Source: G963677445 sp963678275
GTDB lineage: Bacteria > Bacteroidota > Ignavibacteria > Ignavibacteriales > Melioribacteraceae
Length of the DNA: 64,000 nt
Assembly (NCBI GenBank): GCA_963678275.1
Contig: OY782765.1
Coordinates: 5,456,001-5,520,000, forward strand
Direction: 5' to 3'
Numbering within the stretch: position 1 is the stretch's first letter; every line of letters starts with the position of its first letter. A program made the translations under genes and the position numbers. Positions 53,711-63,408 of the stretch are shown piece after piece. The notes below the pieces were generated by a model, which saw only the letters and a list, made by a program, of their open reading frames with translations, was not told where the DNA came from and made no database searches.

Positions 53711-56700
53711 GTATGTCTATTCCTTAAGGAGTTAAATTCTACGTAAAAAGGCAAGAATACAATTAATAATTAATAATTAATAAGGTCAAGACAGCGGCAG
53801 ATTTCGTTGATTGAGGTGGAAGAAAAGCCACTAAATCACCAAAACACCAAATCCCCCGAAAAAGCTGATTTAAACCTTATTTTTTAACCTTTCAGGCAAT
53901 AAGATGGCTGCGTGAAAACATCTGTCATTACGGGGGGGGGGTGAAATAACCAGACTTCTCTCAAGATTAGTTCCAACTCTTGGTAGATCAAACCCCTCCC
54001 ATCCTCCCCTTAACATCTTAAGGGGAGGGGATTTCGATCTTTCAATATTGAAGAATTTTCGCGAGGTAATAATAATTGTTGCTGCAAATTTTAAATTTGA
54101 TATTATTTCCAAATGAGGACTCCTTAGCAGCCGGGATGAAATCCTAAAGAATTCAGCCTTATAAATCCCGCTAAAATCGAAATCGGTTTTTTTAATCAGA
54201 GAGGTGTTTTTATTCTTCACTTCTGGCTCTGGCAGTTTATTCCGTAAGAAGTCAAATTCTACGTAAAATGGCAAAAATTCAATTAACAATTAATAATGAA
54301 CAATTAAAAAGCAATGAGGACCGCGGATATCTCTGATTGCGCGGATTTCGCTGAATGATGTGGAAGAGATGCCACAAAATCAATAAAACACTAAATCTCA
54401 CTAAAAAACTGGGAAAAACCTTATGCTTTATTTTTTCACCTTAGTAGCCAGGGATTCCCCACCAGAAAAATTAACCTTATTGCCTTTTTATTTCCTGTGG
54501 TTTTCGCTGATAATCGCAGAAAAAAACAGGATTACCAGGATCAGAATGATGGTCAGGAGATTTTAAGACAACATAAGCCGGTGGTAAGTCCGCCGCGGCG
54601 GATCGAAACCAGCGGCGGTAGCTTTGACTCCGCTCAGCTACCGGACAGGTTCAGTGTTTCCGGTTTGCCAGTTTATGATTACGATTACTCCGTAAGAAGT
54701 TAAATTCTGCGCAAAATGGCAAAATTTTTATCAGATTGCCAGTAAAATTTGGCATTAGATTCCGGCCTGCCTGCCTCTGGATGGTCTTTTCGCAAAAGAC
54801 GCCAAAGAACGGAATGATAAATAATTGGTAATACCTGGGGAAAGTCAATTCCTAATTCGTAATTCGTAATTCCTCATTATCTCTGGCTTGCCAGTTTATG
54901 ATTACTCCGTAAGAAGTTAAATTCTGCGCAAAATGGCAAAATTTTATTTGACCATAAATTTACCGGGGAATTCTGTCGTCCCTGGCGGGACTTATAATTT
55001 CCTCCCCTACATTGTCTCCCCCACAATGAATTGCGGGGCTATTATCTGTCGTCCCTGACGGGACTTTTTTGGGATTTTGAAGTTATCTTAAAGAAAAATT
55101 GCTGTTTCTTATCTCTTCACTCTTCACTAACCACTTTTTACTTCTGGCTCTGGCAGTTTATTCCGTAAGGAGTCAAATTCTACGTAAAATGGCAAAAATT
55201 TTTATCAGATTGCCAGTAAAATTTGGCATTAGATTCCGGCCTGCCTGCCTCTGGATGGTCTTTTCGCAAAAGACGCCAAAGAACGGAATGATAAATAATT
55301 GGTAATACCTGGGGAAAGTCAATTCCTAATTCGTAATTCCTCATTATCTCTGGCTTGCCAGTTTATGATTACGATTACTCCGTTAGCAGTTAAATTCTGC
55401 GCAAAATGGCAAAATTTTATTTGACCATAAATTTACCGGGGAATTCTGTCGTCCCTGGCGGGACTTATAATTTCCTCCCCTACATTGTCTCCCCCACAAT
55501 GAATTGCGGGGCTATTATCTGTCGTCCCTGACGGGACTTTTTTGGGATTTTGAAGTTATCTTAAAGAAAAATTGCTGTTTCCAATCTCTTCACTCTTCAC
55601 TAACCACTTTTTACTTCTGGCTCTGGCAGCTTATTCCGTAAGAAGTCAAATTCTACGTAAAATGGCAAAAATTCAATTAACAATTAATAATGAACAATTA
55701 AAAAGCAATGAGGACCGCGGATATCTCTGATTGCGCGGATTTCGCTGAATGATGTGGAAGAGATGCCACAAAATCAATAAAACACTAAATCTCACTAAAA
55801 AACTGGGAAAAACCTTATGCTTTATTTTTTCACCTTAGTAGCCAGGGATTCCCCACCAGAAAAATTAACCTTATTTCCTTTTTATTTCCTGTGGTTTTCG
55901 CTGATAATCGCAGAAAAAAACAGGATTACCAGGATCAGAATGATGGTCAGGAGATTTTAAGACAACATAAGCCGGTGGTAAGTCCGTCGCGGCGGATCGA
56001 AACCAGCGGCGGTAGCTTCGACTCCGCTCAGCTACCGGACAGGTTCAGTGTTTCCGGTTTGCCAGTTTATGATTACTCCGTGAGGAATCAAATTCAACGC
56101 AAAATGGAAAAATTTTTATCTGATTGCCAGTAAAATTTGGCATTAGATTCCGGCCTGCCTGCCTCTGGATGGTCTTTTCGCAAAAGACGCAAAAAACCGG
56201 AATGATAATTAATTGGTAATACCTGGGGAAAGTCAATTCCTAATTCGTAATTCGTAATTCCTCATTATCTCTGGCTTGCCAGTTTATGATTACGATTACT
56301 CCGTTAGCAGTTAAATTCTGCGCAAAATGGCAAAATTTTATTTGACCATAAATTTACCGGGGAATTCTGTCGTCCCTGGCGGGACTTATAATTTCCTCCC
56401 CTACATTGTCTCCCCCACAATGAATTGCGGGGCTATTATCTGTCGTCCCTGACGGGACTTTTTTGGGATTTTGAAGTTATCTTAAAGAAAAATTGCTGTT
56501 TCTTATCTCTTCACTCTTCACTAACCACTTTTTACTTCTGGCTCTGGCAGTTTATTCCATAAGGAGTCAAATTCTACGTAAAATGGCAAAAATATTGGCA
56601 ACAATTCAGATTGTAGTTTTTTCTTAGCTTAGCTCTGTTGATCCCCTACAGGGATCTTACTGTATTTTTTTGTTCTTTACTACCCCATGGGGACGTTCCG

Positions 56701-57760
56701 CAATAATGCTGCTTCTCCAAAGCAGATTCGATTCAAAATATATTCTTGGGAAAACCAATTCGTAATTCGTCATTCGTAATTCGTCATTGTTTCTGGCTTG
56801 CCAGTTTATGATTACTCCGTTAGCAGTTAAAATCTACGCAAAATGGAAAAATTTTATCGTACTCAGCGAAGCGGTACTCGTAATCGTTCTCGTTCTCGAA
56901 TAACCTGAGAGCTTTTTGGTAAAAACGAGTGCGAAGTACGATTACGAGAACGAGTACGATTTTTTCTTCGGATACAATTTTTTCTGACACTGCCAGATTA
57001 TTCCATAAGGAGTCAAATTCTACGCAAAAAGGCAAAATTTTTGGCAACAATTCAGATTGTAGTTTTTTCTTAGCTTAGCTCTGTTGATCCCCTACAGGGA
57101 TCTTACTGTTTTTTTTTTATTCCTTACTACCCCATGGGGACGTTCCGCAATAATGCTGCTTCTCCAAAGCAGATTCGATTCAAAATATATTCTTGGGAAA
57201 ACCAATTCCTAATTCGTAATTCCTCATTATCTCTGGCTTGCCAGTTTATGATTACGATTACTCCGTAAGAAGTTAAATTCTGCGCAAAATGGCAAAATTT
57301 TATTTGACCATAAATTTACCGGGGAATTCTGTCGTCCCTGGCGGGACTTATAATTTCCTCCCCTACATTGTCTCCCCCACAATGAATTGCGGGGCTATTA
57401 TCTGTCGTCCCTGACGGGACTTTTTTGGGATTTTGAAGTTATCTTAAAGAAAAATTGCTGTTTCTTATCTCTTCACTCTCCACTAACCACTTTTTACTTC
57501 TGGCTCTGGCAGTTTATTCCGTAAGAAGTCAAATTCTACGCAAAATGGAAAAAATTTTATCTGATTGCCAGTAAAATTTGGCATTAGATTCCGGCCTGCC
57601 TGCCTCTGGATGGTCTTTTCGCAAAAGACGCAAAAAACCGGAATGATAAATAATTGGTAATACCTGGGGAAAGTCAATTCCTAATTCGTAATTCGTAATT
57701 CCTCATTATCTCTGGCTTGCCAGTTTATGATTACGATTATGATGTAATAGGAGGCAAAAA
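53711..57760. repeat. Gene-free modular repeat mosaic, ~4 kb
   Basis: Built from recurring blocks joined by the connector ATTCCGTAAGAAGTCAAATT / CTACGCAAAATGGCAAAA. Order: connector, module A, hairpin H copy 4 (53890-54200), A plus GC foldback (54275-54650), B (54740-54850), CCCTGACGGG block (54974-55065), B (55200-55330), CCCTGACGGG (55447-55538), A plus GC foldback (55670-56050), B (56120-56240), CCCTGACGGG (56369-56459), C (56585-56760, GATCCCCTACAGGGATC), GTACTC palindrome (56848-56965), C (57035-57205), CCCTGACGGG (57330-57420), B (57550-57680). CTCTGGCAG and CTTGCCAG flank most joints. No ORF in it is conserved apart from the repeat itself. 53539-53710 shows nothing recognisable. Confidence 0.85.
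53890..54200 (+). repeat. Hairpin repeat family H, copy 4
   Basis: Core hairpin 53993-54030 with the same CCTCCCCTTAA/TTAAGGGGAGG arms as at 48, 2495 and 3197, followed by GCCGGGATGAAATCC. A run of about eleven G's at 53933 precedes it. More diverged than the first three copies and 50 kb away. Confidence 0.8.
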
Positions 57761-57852
57761 AATGGGGAGGGGAAAGTAAATATTACCAGATCGTCAATTT
57801 TTTTATAAATTTATAGTTTGATTAATTTTTATTTATTTGACTCACAGGACTT

Positions 57853-58815
57853 ATGGAAATTATTCCTTATACAGAAGACTGGCGCGAAAAATGGGACAAT
57901 TTTGTTCTGAACAGCAATACCGGCAATATGTTTCATTTGCAGCGTTTTTTTGATTATCATGCGCCGGGAAGATTTAAATTTCATCATCTGATGTTTATTG
58001 AGAATGGAGAGATTGCCGCTGTGCTGCCGGGCAGTCTGCTCGGGGACGGAGTATATGAATCACCGATCGGCGCCAGTTATGGTTCTATCGTTACAAAAAA
58101 TATTAAATTCAAAAGGGCTATGGAGCTGGTGACAACTCTTATTGAATATGGCAGGAAAAATGGCTGGAAAGAGTTTCTGTTTACCCCTCCTCCCCTGATC
58201 TATGAAAAATATCCCAACCAGAATCTTGAATTCGCGATGCTCTGGCAGAAATTTGAATATGACCTTCATTACATATCAAGCGCGGTTCAGCTTTATAAAG
58301 ATAAAGATATATTATCACGGTTTTCGCCTACTATTAGGCGCAATGTAAGAAAATCGCTGAATAATAAGGATATCCGTGTTGAAATTAATGAGAGGTATGA
58401 CCAGTTTTATCCCATATTGCTTGAGAATAAATCGCGGCATAACGTAAAACCAACTCATTCTTATGAAGACCTGATACGGTTAAATGAACTTCTGCCCGAA
58501 TGCCTTAAGCTTTTTATGGTTTATTACAAAGATAAACCGGTCGGCGGTTCCCTTATGTTTTATGTTAGCGATCATATCGGGATCTGCTTTTATAATATGC
58601 TTCTTTATGAATATCAGCATCTGAAGCCTATTCAGCGGGTTATGTATGAAGTTGTTAAATACTCCACCGAACATGGATATGAGTATGTGGATATCGGTGT
58701 ATCGCAGGATACCTCGGCTGAAGATCCTATGACCCCGAGTATGAGTCTTATCGACTTCAAGGAAAAATTTGACGCGCGCACTATCATGAGGAATACGCTC
58801 AGGCTGGTTCTCTGA
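57853..58815 (+). CDS. FemAB/GNAT-fold acyltransferase-like protein
   Basis: 320 residues; CAGGA upstream of the ATG. Two GNAT-like halves: an N-terminal one with NMFHLQRFFDYH and GSLLGDGVYESPIGASYGS, and a C-terminal one with SPTIRRNVRKSLNNKDIRVE, KLFMVYYKDKPVGGSLMFY and a final VDIGVSQD segment. These fit the FemAB-related family that transfers amino acids or acyl groups to cell-wall or glycan precursors. First gene of a tight three-gene cluster with two glycosyltransferases, so it likely decorates an envelope glycan. Confidence 0.82.
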   Translation: MEIIPYTEDWREKWDNFVLNSNTGNMFHLQRFFDYHAPGRFKFHHLMFIENGEIAAVLPGSLLGDGVYESPIGASYGSIVTKNIKFKRAMELVTTLIEYGRKNGWKEFLFTPPPLIYEKYPNQNLEFAMLWQKFEYDLHYISSAVQLYKDKDILSRFSPTIRRNVRKSLNNKDIRVEINERYDQFYPILLENKSRHNVKPTHSYEDLIRLNELLPECLKLFMVYYKDKPVGGSLMFYVSDHIGICFYNMLLYEYQHLKPIQRVMYEVVKYSTEHGYEYVDIGVSQDTSAEDPMTPSMSLIDFKEKFDARTIMRNTLRLVL

Positions 58816-58818
58816 CAA

Positions 58819-59931
58819 ATGAAAAAAAGTGTCTTTATCGCGTTTCTTGGAAACGCTTATGTCGATTCAAGAATTATTAATCTGACAGATTCGCTCGAAT
58901 CGGACGGATACAGGGTATCTGTAACCTGTTTTGACTGGACAGGCTGGCAAGGTGAGGGATTAAGAGATAATTTTAATCTTTACCCTCTTAAAAAATCTTC
59001 TTTTTCACTCTTTTTTTATCTTAAGTTTGCTTTTCGTCTGATCTTTAATCTGCTTCGGTCGGGCGCCTCAATCTATTTTGCCGAGGATATCTACACCCTT
59101 CCTTTTGTTTATGTTATCGCTAAAATAAAGGGGAAAAAAGTATACTATAACAGCCGCGAACTTTACGCCTTCCTCGGGGGATTGAGGAATAAAAAGAAAC
59201 TGCAGTCGGTCATTTATAAAATTGAAAAGATATTTATCAGAAGAGTAGACCTGGTTCTCGTAACAGGTGAAATGGACGCCGATTTTATAAGGGATTTTTA
59301 TAAGGTGGATAATATTGTTGTAATCAGGAATATACCGCTCTATAAAAAGGCGGCTGATAAAATTGATTACAGGAAAAAACTGAATCTGCCTGATGATTCC
59401 ATCCTTCTTCTTTACCAGGGTGTTATTCTCGAGGGAAGGGGATTATCGCTGATATTTGAGGCGATGACCGCAATTAAAGAAACCGAACTAATCATTCTCG
59501 GCGACGGTCCGTTCAGGGAGCATTATTTAAAAATGGCCGAAGAGATGGGTTTAAAAAACAGAATACACCCGATGGGAATGATAGGTCAGGAAGAGCTCAT
59601 TAATTATACCGCCGGAGCCGATATAGGTATGGCGCTTATTGAGAATATCAGCGTGAGCTATTATCACGCGCTGCCCAATAAACTTTTTGAATATATTATG
59701 GCTGAGCTTCCGGTGCTTTCATGCGCGCTGCCGCAGATGAAAAAAATTGTTGAGGAATATAATACAGGGAGAAGCATTGACCTTGAGCGGGAAAATATAG
59801 TAAAGGATACATTATCAGAAATGCTGGCCGATAAAAACCTGCTGGAAAGATACAAAAAGAACTGCCGCAAAGCTTCGGAGGTGCTGAACTGGCAGGAAGA
59901 ATACAAAAGAGCCAAAGGGACGCTTTTTTAA
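58819..59931 (+). CDS. Glycosyltransferase, GT4/GT1-like (GT-B fold)
   Basis: 370 residues, starting 3 bp after the FemAB-like stop. N-terminal DSRIINLTDSLESDGYRVSV, IYFAEDIYTLPFVYVIAKIKG and KVYYNSREL. The C-terminal nucleotide-sugar domain has LLLYQGVILEGRGLSLIFEA, LIILGDGPFREHYLKMAEE, and the LPNKLFEYIMAELPVLSC signature with the acidic ligand. No membrane segment. Sugar donor unknown; a surface-glycan or LPS role is implied by the neighbours. Its stop overlaps the next start by one base. Confidence 0.9.
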   Translation: MKKSVFIAFLGNAYVDSRIINLTDSLESDGYRVSVTCFDWTGWQGEGLRDNFNLYPLKKSSFSLFFYLKFAFRLIFNLLRSGASIYFAEDIYTLPFVYVIAKIKGKKVYYNSRELYAFLGGLRNKKKLQSVIYKIEKIFIRRVDLVLVTGEMDADFIRDFYKVDNIVVIRNIPLYKKAADKIDYRKKLNLPDDSILLLYQGVILEGRGLSLIFEAMTAIKETELIILGDGPFREHYLKMAEEMGLKNRIHPMGMIGQEELINYTAGADIGMALIENISVSYYHALPNKLFEYIMAELPVLSCALPQMKKIVEEYNTGRSIDLERENIVKDTLSEMLADKNLLERYKKNCRKASEVLNWQEEYKRAKGTLF

Positions 59932-60926
59932 TGAGTATGAATATTCTGATATCGCGCCCCGACAGAATTGGTGATGTTGTGCTTTCCACTCCTATCCCGA
60001 GAGAAATTAAAAGGAATTTCCCCGACGCTAAAGTATCGATGCTGCTAAGGCGGTATACAGGGGATATTTTCAGGCATAATCCTTATGTCGATAATATAAT
60101 TATTATTGAAGAGCTGTTGAAAGATGGATTCTGGCCGGGAGTAAAAAAGTTGAGGGATCACAGTTTTTCACACGCGTTTATGCTGCTTCCGAATAAACAG
60201 ATCAACCGGCTGCTTTTTTTCGCCGGCATCAGGACGAGGATTGGGTCGGGGCATAAATTTTACCAGTTTATTACAAACTGCAAGAGTGTTCAAAGGTATA
60301 AGTATAATCCGCTTCGGCATGAGGCTGATTACTGCATGGATATGGCCAGGAAAATTGGTGTGGAACCGGAAAGTCTGAGCGCTGAAATTTTTCTTTCGGA
60401 TGAGGAAAAAAAGAGGGTCGCGGAAATAAGGAAGGAGATGCTCAATGGAGGAAATAAACTTACAGGTATTCACAGCACCTCGGGGAAGTCGGCGCCAAAC
60501 TGGAAACCCGCGGTATATAAAAATTTAATTCAGACTCTCCGGGAAAACAGAGACAATACAATTGTGGTAACAGATAATGATGTGCCTGATGAGCTGGCTG
60601 ATCTTGAAGGTGTTGCTTATCCTAATGTTGGGAAAAATCTGCGGGAATCGATACTGAACTTCGCGGCTCTTGATATGCTTATATCGGCCAGTACGGGACC
60701 GATGCATATCGCGGCGGGACTGAAGGTGAAAACTGTGGCTCTTTTCTGCCCGATGACCGCCTGCTCTCCGAAGCTCTGGGGACCTGTGGGCAATGGGGGG
60801 AAGACAATAATTCCGGCGGATGAATTTTGCGGAACCAGGTGCCCCGGCGATCCCCATATTTGTGATTTTGAAGGGGAAGAGGGGATAAGTATTGATACCG
60901 TGATTAAAAAAACAGGGGAATATTAA
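59931..60926 (+). CDS. Glycosyltransferase family 9 (heptosyltransferase-like)
   Basis: 331 residues. ILISRPDRIGDVVLSTPIPR at the N terminus is the ADP-heptose:LPS heptosyltransferase signature. Then HEADYCMDMARKIGVEPE, STSGKSAPNWKPAVYKNL, and LDMLISASTGPMHIAAGLKVKTVALF with the conserved TGPMH. It ends with a Cys-containing segment (FCGTRCPGDPHICDF). Probable LPS core or related glycan transferase, consistent with kdsC at 40690. Confidence 0.93.
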   Translation: MSMNILISRPDRIGDVVLSTPIPREIKRNFPDAKVSMLLRRYTGDIFRHNPYVDNIIIIEELLKDGFWPGVKKLRDHSFSHAFMLLPNKQINRLLFFAGIRTRIGSGHKFYQFITNCKSVQRYKYNPLRHEADYCMDMARKIGVEPESLSAEIFLSDEEKKRVAEIRKEMLNGGNKLTGIHSTSGKSAPNWKPAVYKNLIQTLRENRDNTIVVTDNDVPDELADLEGVAYPNVGKNLRESILNFAALDMLISASTGPMHIAAGLKVKTVALFCPMTACSPKLWGPVGNGGKTIIPADEFCGTRCPGDPHICDFEGEEGISIDTVIKKTGEY

Positions 60927-61567
60927 CTCGTTCCATCTTTAGATAAACTGCCCGGCAGAAAATTTTTAACCGCAAGTGACACAGAGAAGGCGCAGGACAC
61001 ACAAAACCGGCAGGATAACGGGGGTAAAAAAGATCAACCGGATAATTTCAGAACTCCTGACTCCCGGTAAGAAAACAATCGCTTATTGAAATCAATTTGT
61101 AAACTCAGAACTCTTTACTTCTCGCAAAATGAAATCGCGGAAGTTTAGCGCAAATATCAAATCCCAAGCTCTCAAATAAACGGTATTTCTCATTCATCAA
61201 GAAAACAATAAAAGAGATGTTCAATACTAAAGGATGAAAAGTTGTCTCTGTCGTCCCTGACGGGACTTTTTGTGATTGAATGTTACTCGTTTACCCCACA
61301 ATGAATTGCGGGGCTATTTTCTTTCAGCCTGTCCGACGCGGCGGATCCCTGACGGGACTTTTTTGGACTTGTATCCCGCGATTTTATTTTGCGAATGAAT
61401 CTATGCAGGTTATTGTTTTTTATTACCGGGCTCAGGAGATCTGAATTTGAGAAAATATAAATACCCGTGTCATCTTTTAATTACCAATTGTCAATTAAGT
61501 GACTCTTCACTTCCGGTTTTGCGGCTTGGGGATTTTCAAAAAAATTCATAATTCACCATTCACAATT
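60927..61567. repeat. Spacer with CCCTGACGGG module
   Basis: 641 bp without a gene. GAAGGCGCAGGACACACAAAA-like low complexity lies near 60980. The GTCGTCCCTGACGGGAC module with internal CCCCACAATGAATTGCGGGG is at 61253-61362. Then comes ATTCACCATTCACAATTC low complexity before the DnaE fragment's stop. Confidence 0.6.
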
Positions 61568-63235
61568 CTAAAGGTATGCCCGGCGGAGTTTTTCGCGGCC
61601 AAGTTTTTCGACCAGCTCAAATTCATTCTCATTAATTTTTTCCACATCGCCGTAATAGTTGTTCTCGGAGCTGTCCTTCTGCGAAAAGCTGCTGACATTA
61701 TCGGCTGAAAGCACCGCGAGGCGGCTGACCACAATATTATGCCCTGTTTTCATATCCACCATCCCCTCGATGAGGTAGGGCCCCATAGACATAGTATGTT
61801 CGGCGTAAGTATTATAAACTTTCGGGAAGAGCACAGCCTCAAATGTGCCGGTAAGGTCCTCGAGCGAGAGGAACTTCATAATATCCCCCTTGCGGGTTTT
61901 TATCCTTTTGGAGGTCATATACCAGCCGATCATTTTGATCTTTTTATTGTCATATTTTTCCATCTCGGCAGCTTTAATTATATCCTTTCTTTTTATCGCT
62001 TTCCCGAAAAACTCCAGGGGATGGCGACTCACCATATAATCGAAAGTTTCATATTCTATGGCGCATATTTCAGCGTCGCTATACTGCCGGTCTGTTCTCA
62101 CCTGCCGTTCAAGGTAAAAGGCCTCATCGGCGAAAAGGTCGTTATAGCTTTCATCGAGCAGACGGCGGCGGCGCGTGTAAATATCGAGCAGACGCATAAG
62201 GGTGGGGCGCGTTTCCCCGAAGCAGTCCATGGCTCCGCATTTTATCAGCAGAGCCGTTTCCTCATAACCGGAGCGCATCCTTACAATAAAATCGGCCAGC
62301 GAAAGATAACGCCCGTTCCCTCTCCTTTCGGCTATCAGTCCCTTTGCCGTGTTGCGGGGCAGGTGTTTCACCGCCATCAGTCCTATTCTTATTTCTTTAC
62401 CCTTTCCATGGTATTCATATTTACTGTTGTTTACACATGGGAGAAGAACATCGAGCCCAAGCCTTTTTGACTCCTGGATATATACGGCGGGGGAATAATA
62501 GCCCCCCTGGTTGCTCAGCACACTTGCCATAAACCCGGCCGGGTAATGAACCTTGAGATAAGCCACCTGGAAAGAGAGCAGCGCGAAAGAGGCGCTATGG
62601 GCCTTGCAGAAAGCGTAACCGGCGAATGACTCTATCTGCCGCCAGAGCTCTTTGCTTATTTTTTCGGTAAGTCCCCGCGAAGCGCATGATGAAAAAAAAC
62701 GCTCCGAAAGCTGCCGCATAGCGTTATGCGAGCGCATTTTGCCGCTCATGGCGCGGCGCAGAAGATCGGCCTCCTCCAGTGTGAGTCCCGCTATATGATG
62801 CGCCACCTTTATCACATCCTCCTGGTATATCATCACTCCGTATGTTTCACCGAGGTATTCTTCCATTTCGGGCACGAGATATTTGCGGCGGGCGGGATTG
62901 CGGTGGCGTTCTATGAATTCCTGCATCATGCCGCTTTCGGCCACACCGGGGCGGATAACCGAACTGGCGGCGGTGAGCATTTCGAAGGTGTCGCAATTGA
63001 GCCGCTTCAGAAGCGAACGCATCCCGGGGGATTCAATATAAAAACAGCCGATAGTGCGCCCTTCACGCATCATCTTTTTTGTGCCCTCATCCTCAAAGAG
63101 CATCTGGTAATCATATATATCAAACCCTACTCCACCCGATTTCCGCGGGAGCGGGGCCCGTATTTCCGGCATCGCTCCCTTTCCCGGGGGGAGCCGGTAA
63201 TTTTTCATATCTATTATAGGTTCGCTCGTTTTCAT
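61568..63235 (-). CDS. DNA polymerase III alpha (DnaE)-like C-terminal fragment without PHP or palm domain
   Basis: 555 residues from the ATG at 63235. It opens just upstream of the DnaE finger domain: TIGCFYIESPGMRSLLKRLN, SSVIRPGVAESGMMQEFIERH, YGVMIYQEDVIKVAHHIAGL, EADLLRRAMSGK and GYAFCKAHSASFALLSFQVA are canonical. A tandem HhH part (LPCVNNSKYEY, LADFIVRMRSG) and an OB domain (IKMIGWYMTSKRIKTRKGDI, ...MKFLSLEDLTGTFEAVLFP) follow. Full DnaE is ~1100 residues; the PHP domain and the palm with all three catalytic Asp are absent, so it cannot polymerise alone. It has its own promoter and start. The gene is visibly more GC-rich than its neighbours, suggesting transfer. It could partner a separate N-terminal half or act as a structural factor. 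Confidence 0.88.
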   Translation of the reverse strand: MKTSEPIIDMKNYRLPPGKGAMPEIRAPLPRKSGGVGFDIYDYQMLFEDEGTKKMMREGRTIGCFYIESPGMRSLLKRLNCDTFEMLTAASSVIRPGVAESGMMQEFIERHRNPARRKYLVPEMEEYLGETYGVMIYQEDVIKVAHHIAGLTLEEADLLRRAMSGKMRSHNAMRQLSERFFSSCASRGLTEKISKELWRQIESFAGYAFCKAHSASFALLSFQVAYLKVHYPAGFMASVLSNQGGYYSPAVYIQESKRLGLDVLLPCVNNSKYEYHGKGKEIRIGLMAVKHLPRNTAKGLIAERRGNGRYLSLADFIVRMRSGYEETALLIKCGAMDCFGETRPTLMRLLDIYTRRRRLLDESYNDLFADEAFYLERQVRTDRQYSDAEICAIEYETFDYMVSRHPLEFFGKAIKRKDIIKAAEMEKYDNKKIKMIGWYMTSKRIKTRKGDIMKFLSLEDLTGTFEAVLFPKVYNTYAEHTMSMGPYLIEGMVDMKTGHNIVVSRLAVLSADNVSSFSQKDSSENNYYGDVEKINENEFELVEKLGREKLRRAYL

Positions 63236-63244
63236 ATAGCCAAT

Positions 63245-63262
63245 AGTGAACAAATGTACACT
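63245..63262 (-). promoter_or_regulatory. LexA-like palindrome over the start of the DnaE-fragment transcript
   Basis: 18-bp inverted repeat AGTGTAC-ATTT-GTTCACT with one mismatch between arms. Its core GTAC-N4-GTTC is one base from the Gram-positive-type SOS box GAAC-N4-GTTC. It lies from just after the -10 to 10 bp before the ATG, where a repressor would block the promoter. Confidence 0.45.
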
Positions 63263-63265
63263 ATA

Positions 63266-63293
63266 AATATATAATTTTGCCCTTTAAATGCAA
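63266..63293 (-). promoter_or_regulatory. Sigma70-like promoter of the DnaE fragment
   Basis: TTGCAT (63293-63288) and TATATT (63271-63266) with a 16-bp spacer on the minus strand, 31 bp before the ATG. It supports a native start rather than a random break. Confidence 0.45.
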
Positions 63294-63366
63294 GCGCTGA
63301 CGCCCGAATTAAAAAGCGTGACATCTGATGAAAGGAGGGAAAGTTTTACAAACAAATTTATTATTT

Positions 63367-63389
63367 CGGAGGGGGGGGTGTCCCCTCCG
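63367..63389 (-). terminator. Terminator of the sorting-domain gene at the window end
   Basis: CGGAGGGG / CCCCTCCG hairpin 20 bp past the stop, read on the minus strand; followed by AAATAATAAATTT. Confidence 0.7.
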
Positions 63390-63408
63390 GAATTGTATGA
63401 AAATAACG

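Noticed and set aside
54497..56133. Paired 68 and 80 codon frames in the mosaic
   Set aside because: They span the same repeat module twice and diverge where the module boundary falls; no coding signal.
53711..57760. Integron or CRISPR array
   Set aside because: The connector contains GTTAAAT, which resembles an attC R' box, but no paired RYYYAAC core at attC spacing, no cassette ORFs and no integrase were seen. Repeat and spacer sizes are irregular, excluding CRISPR.
61739..62470. 243-codon plus-strand frame
   Set aside because: Antisense to the DnaE fragment, whose sense frame carries clear family motifs; long shadows are favoured by its higher GC.
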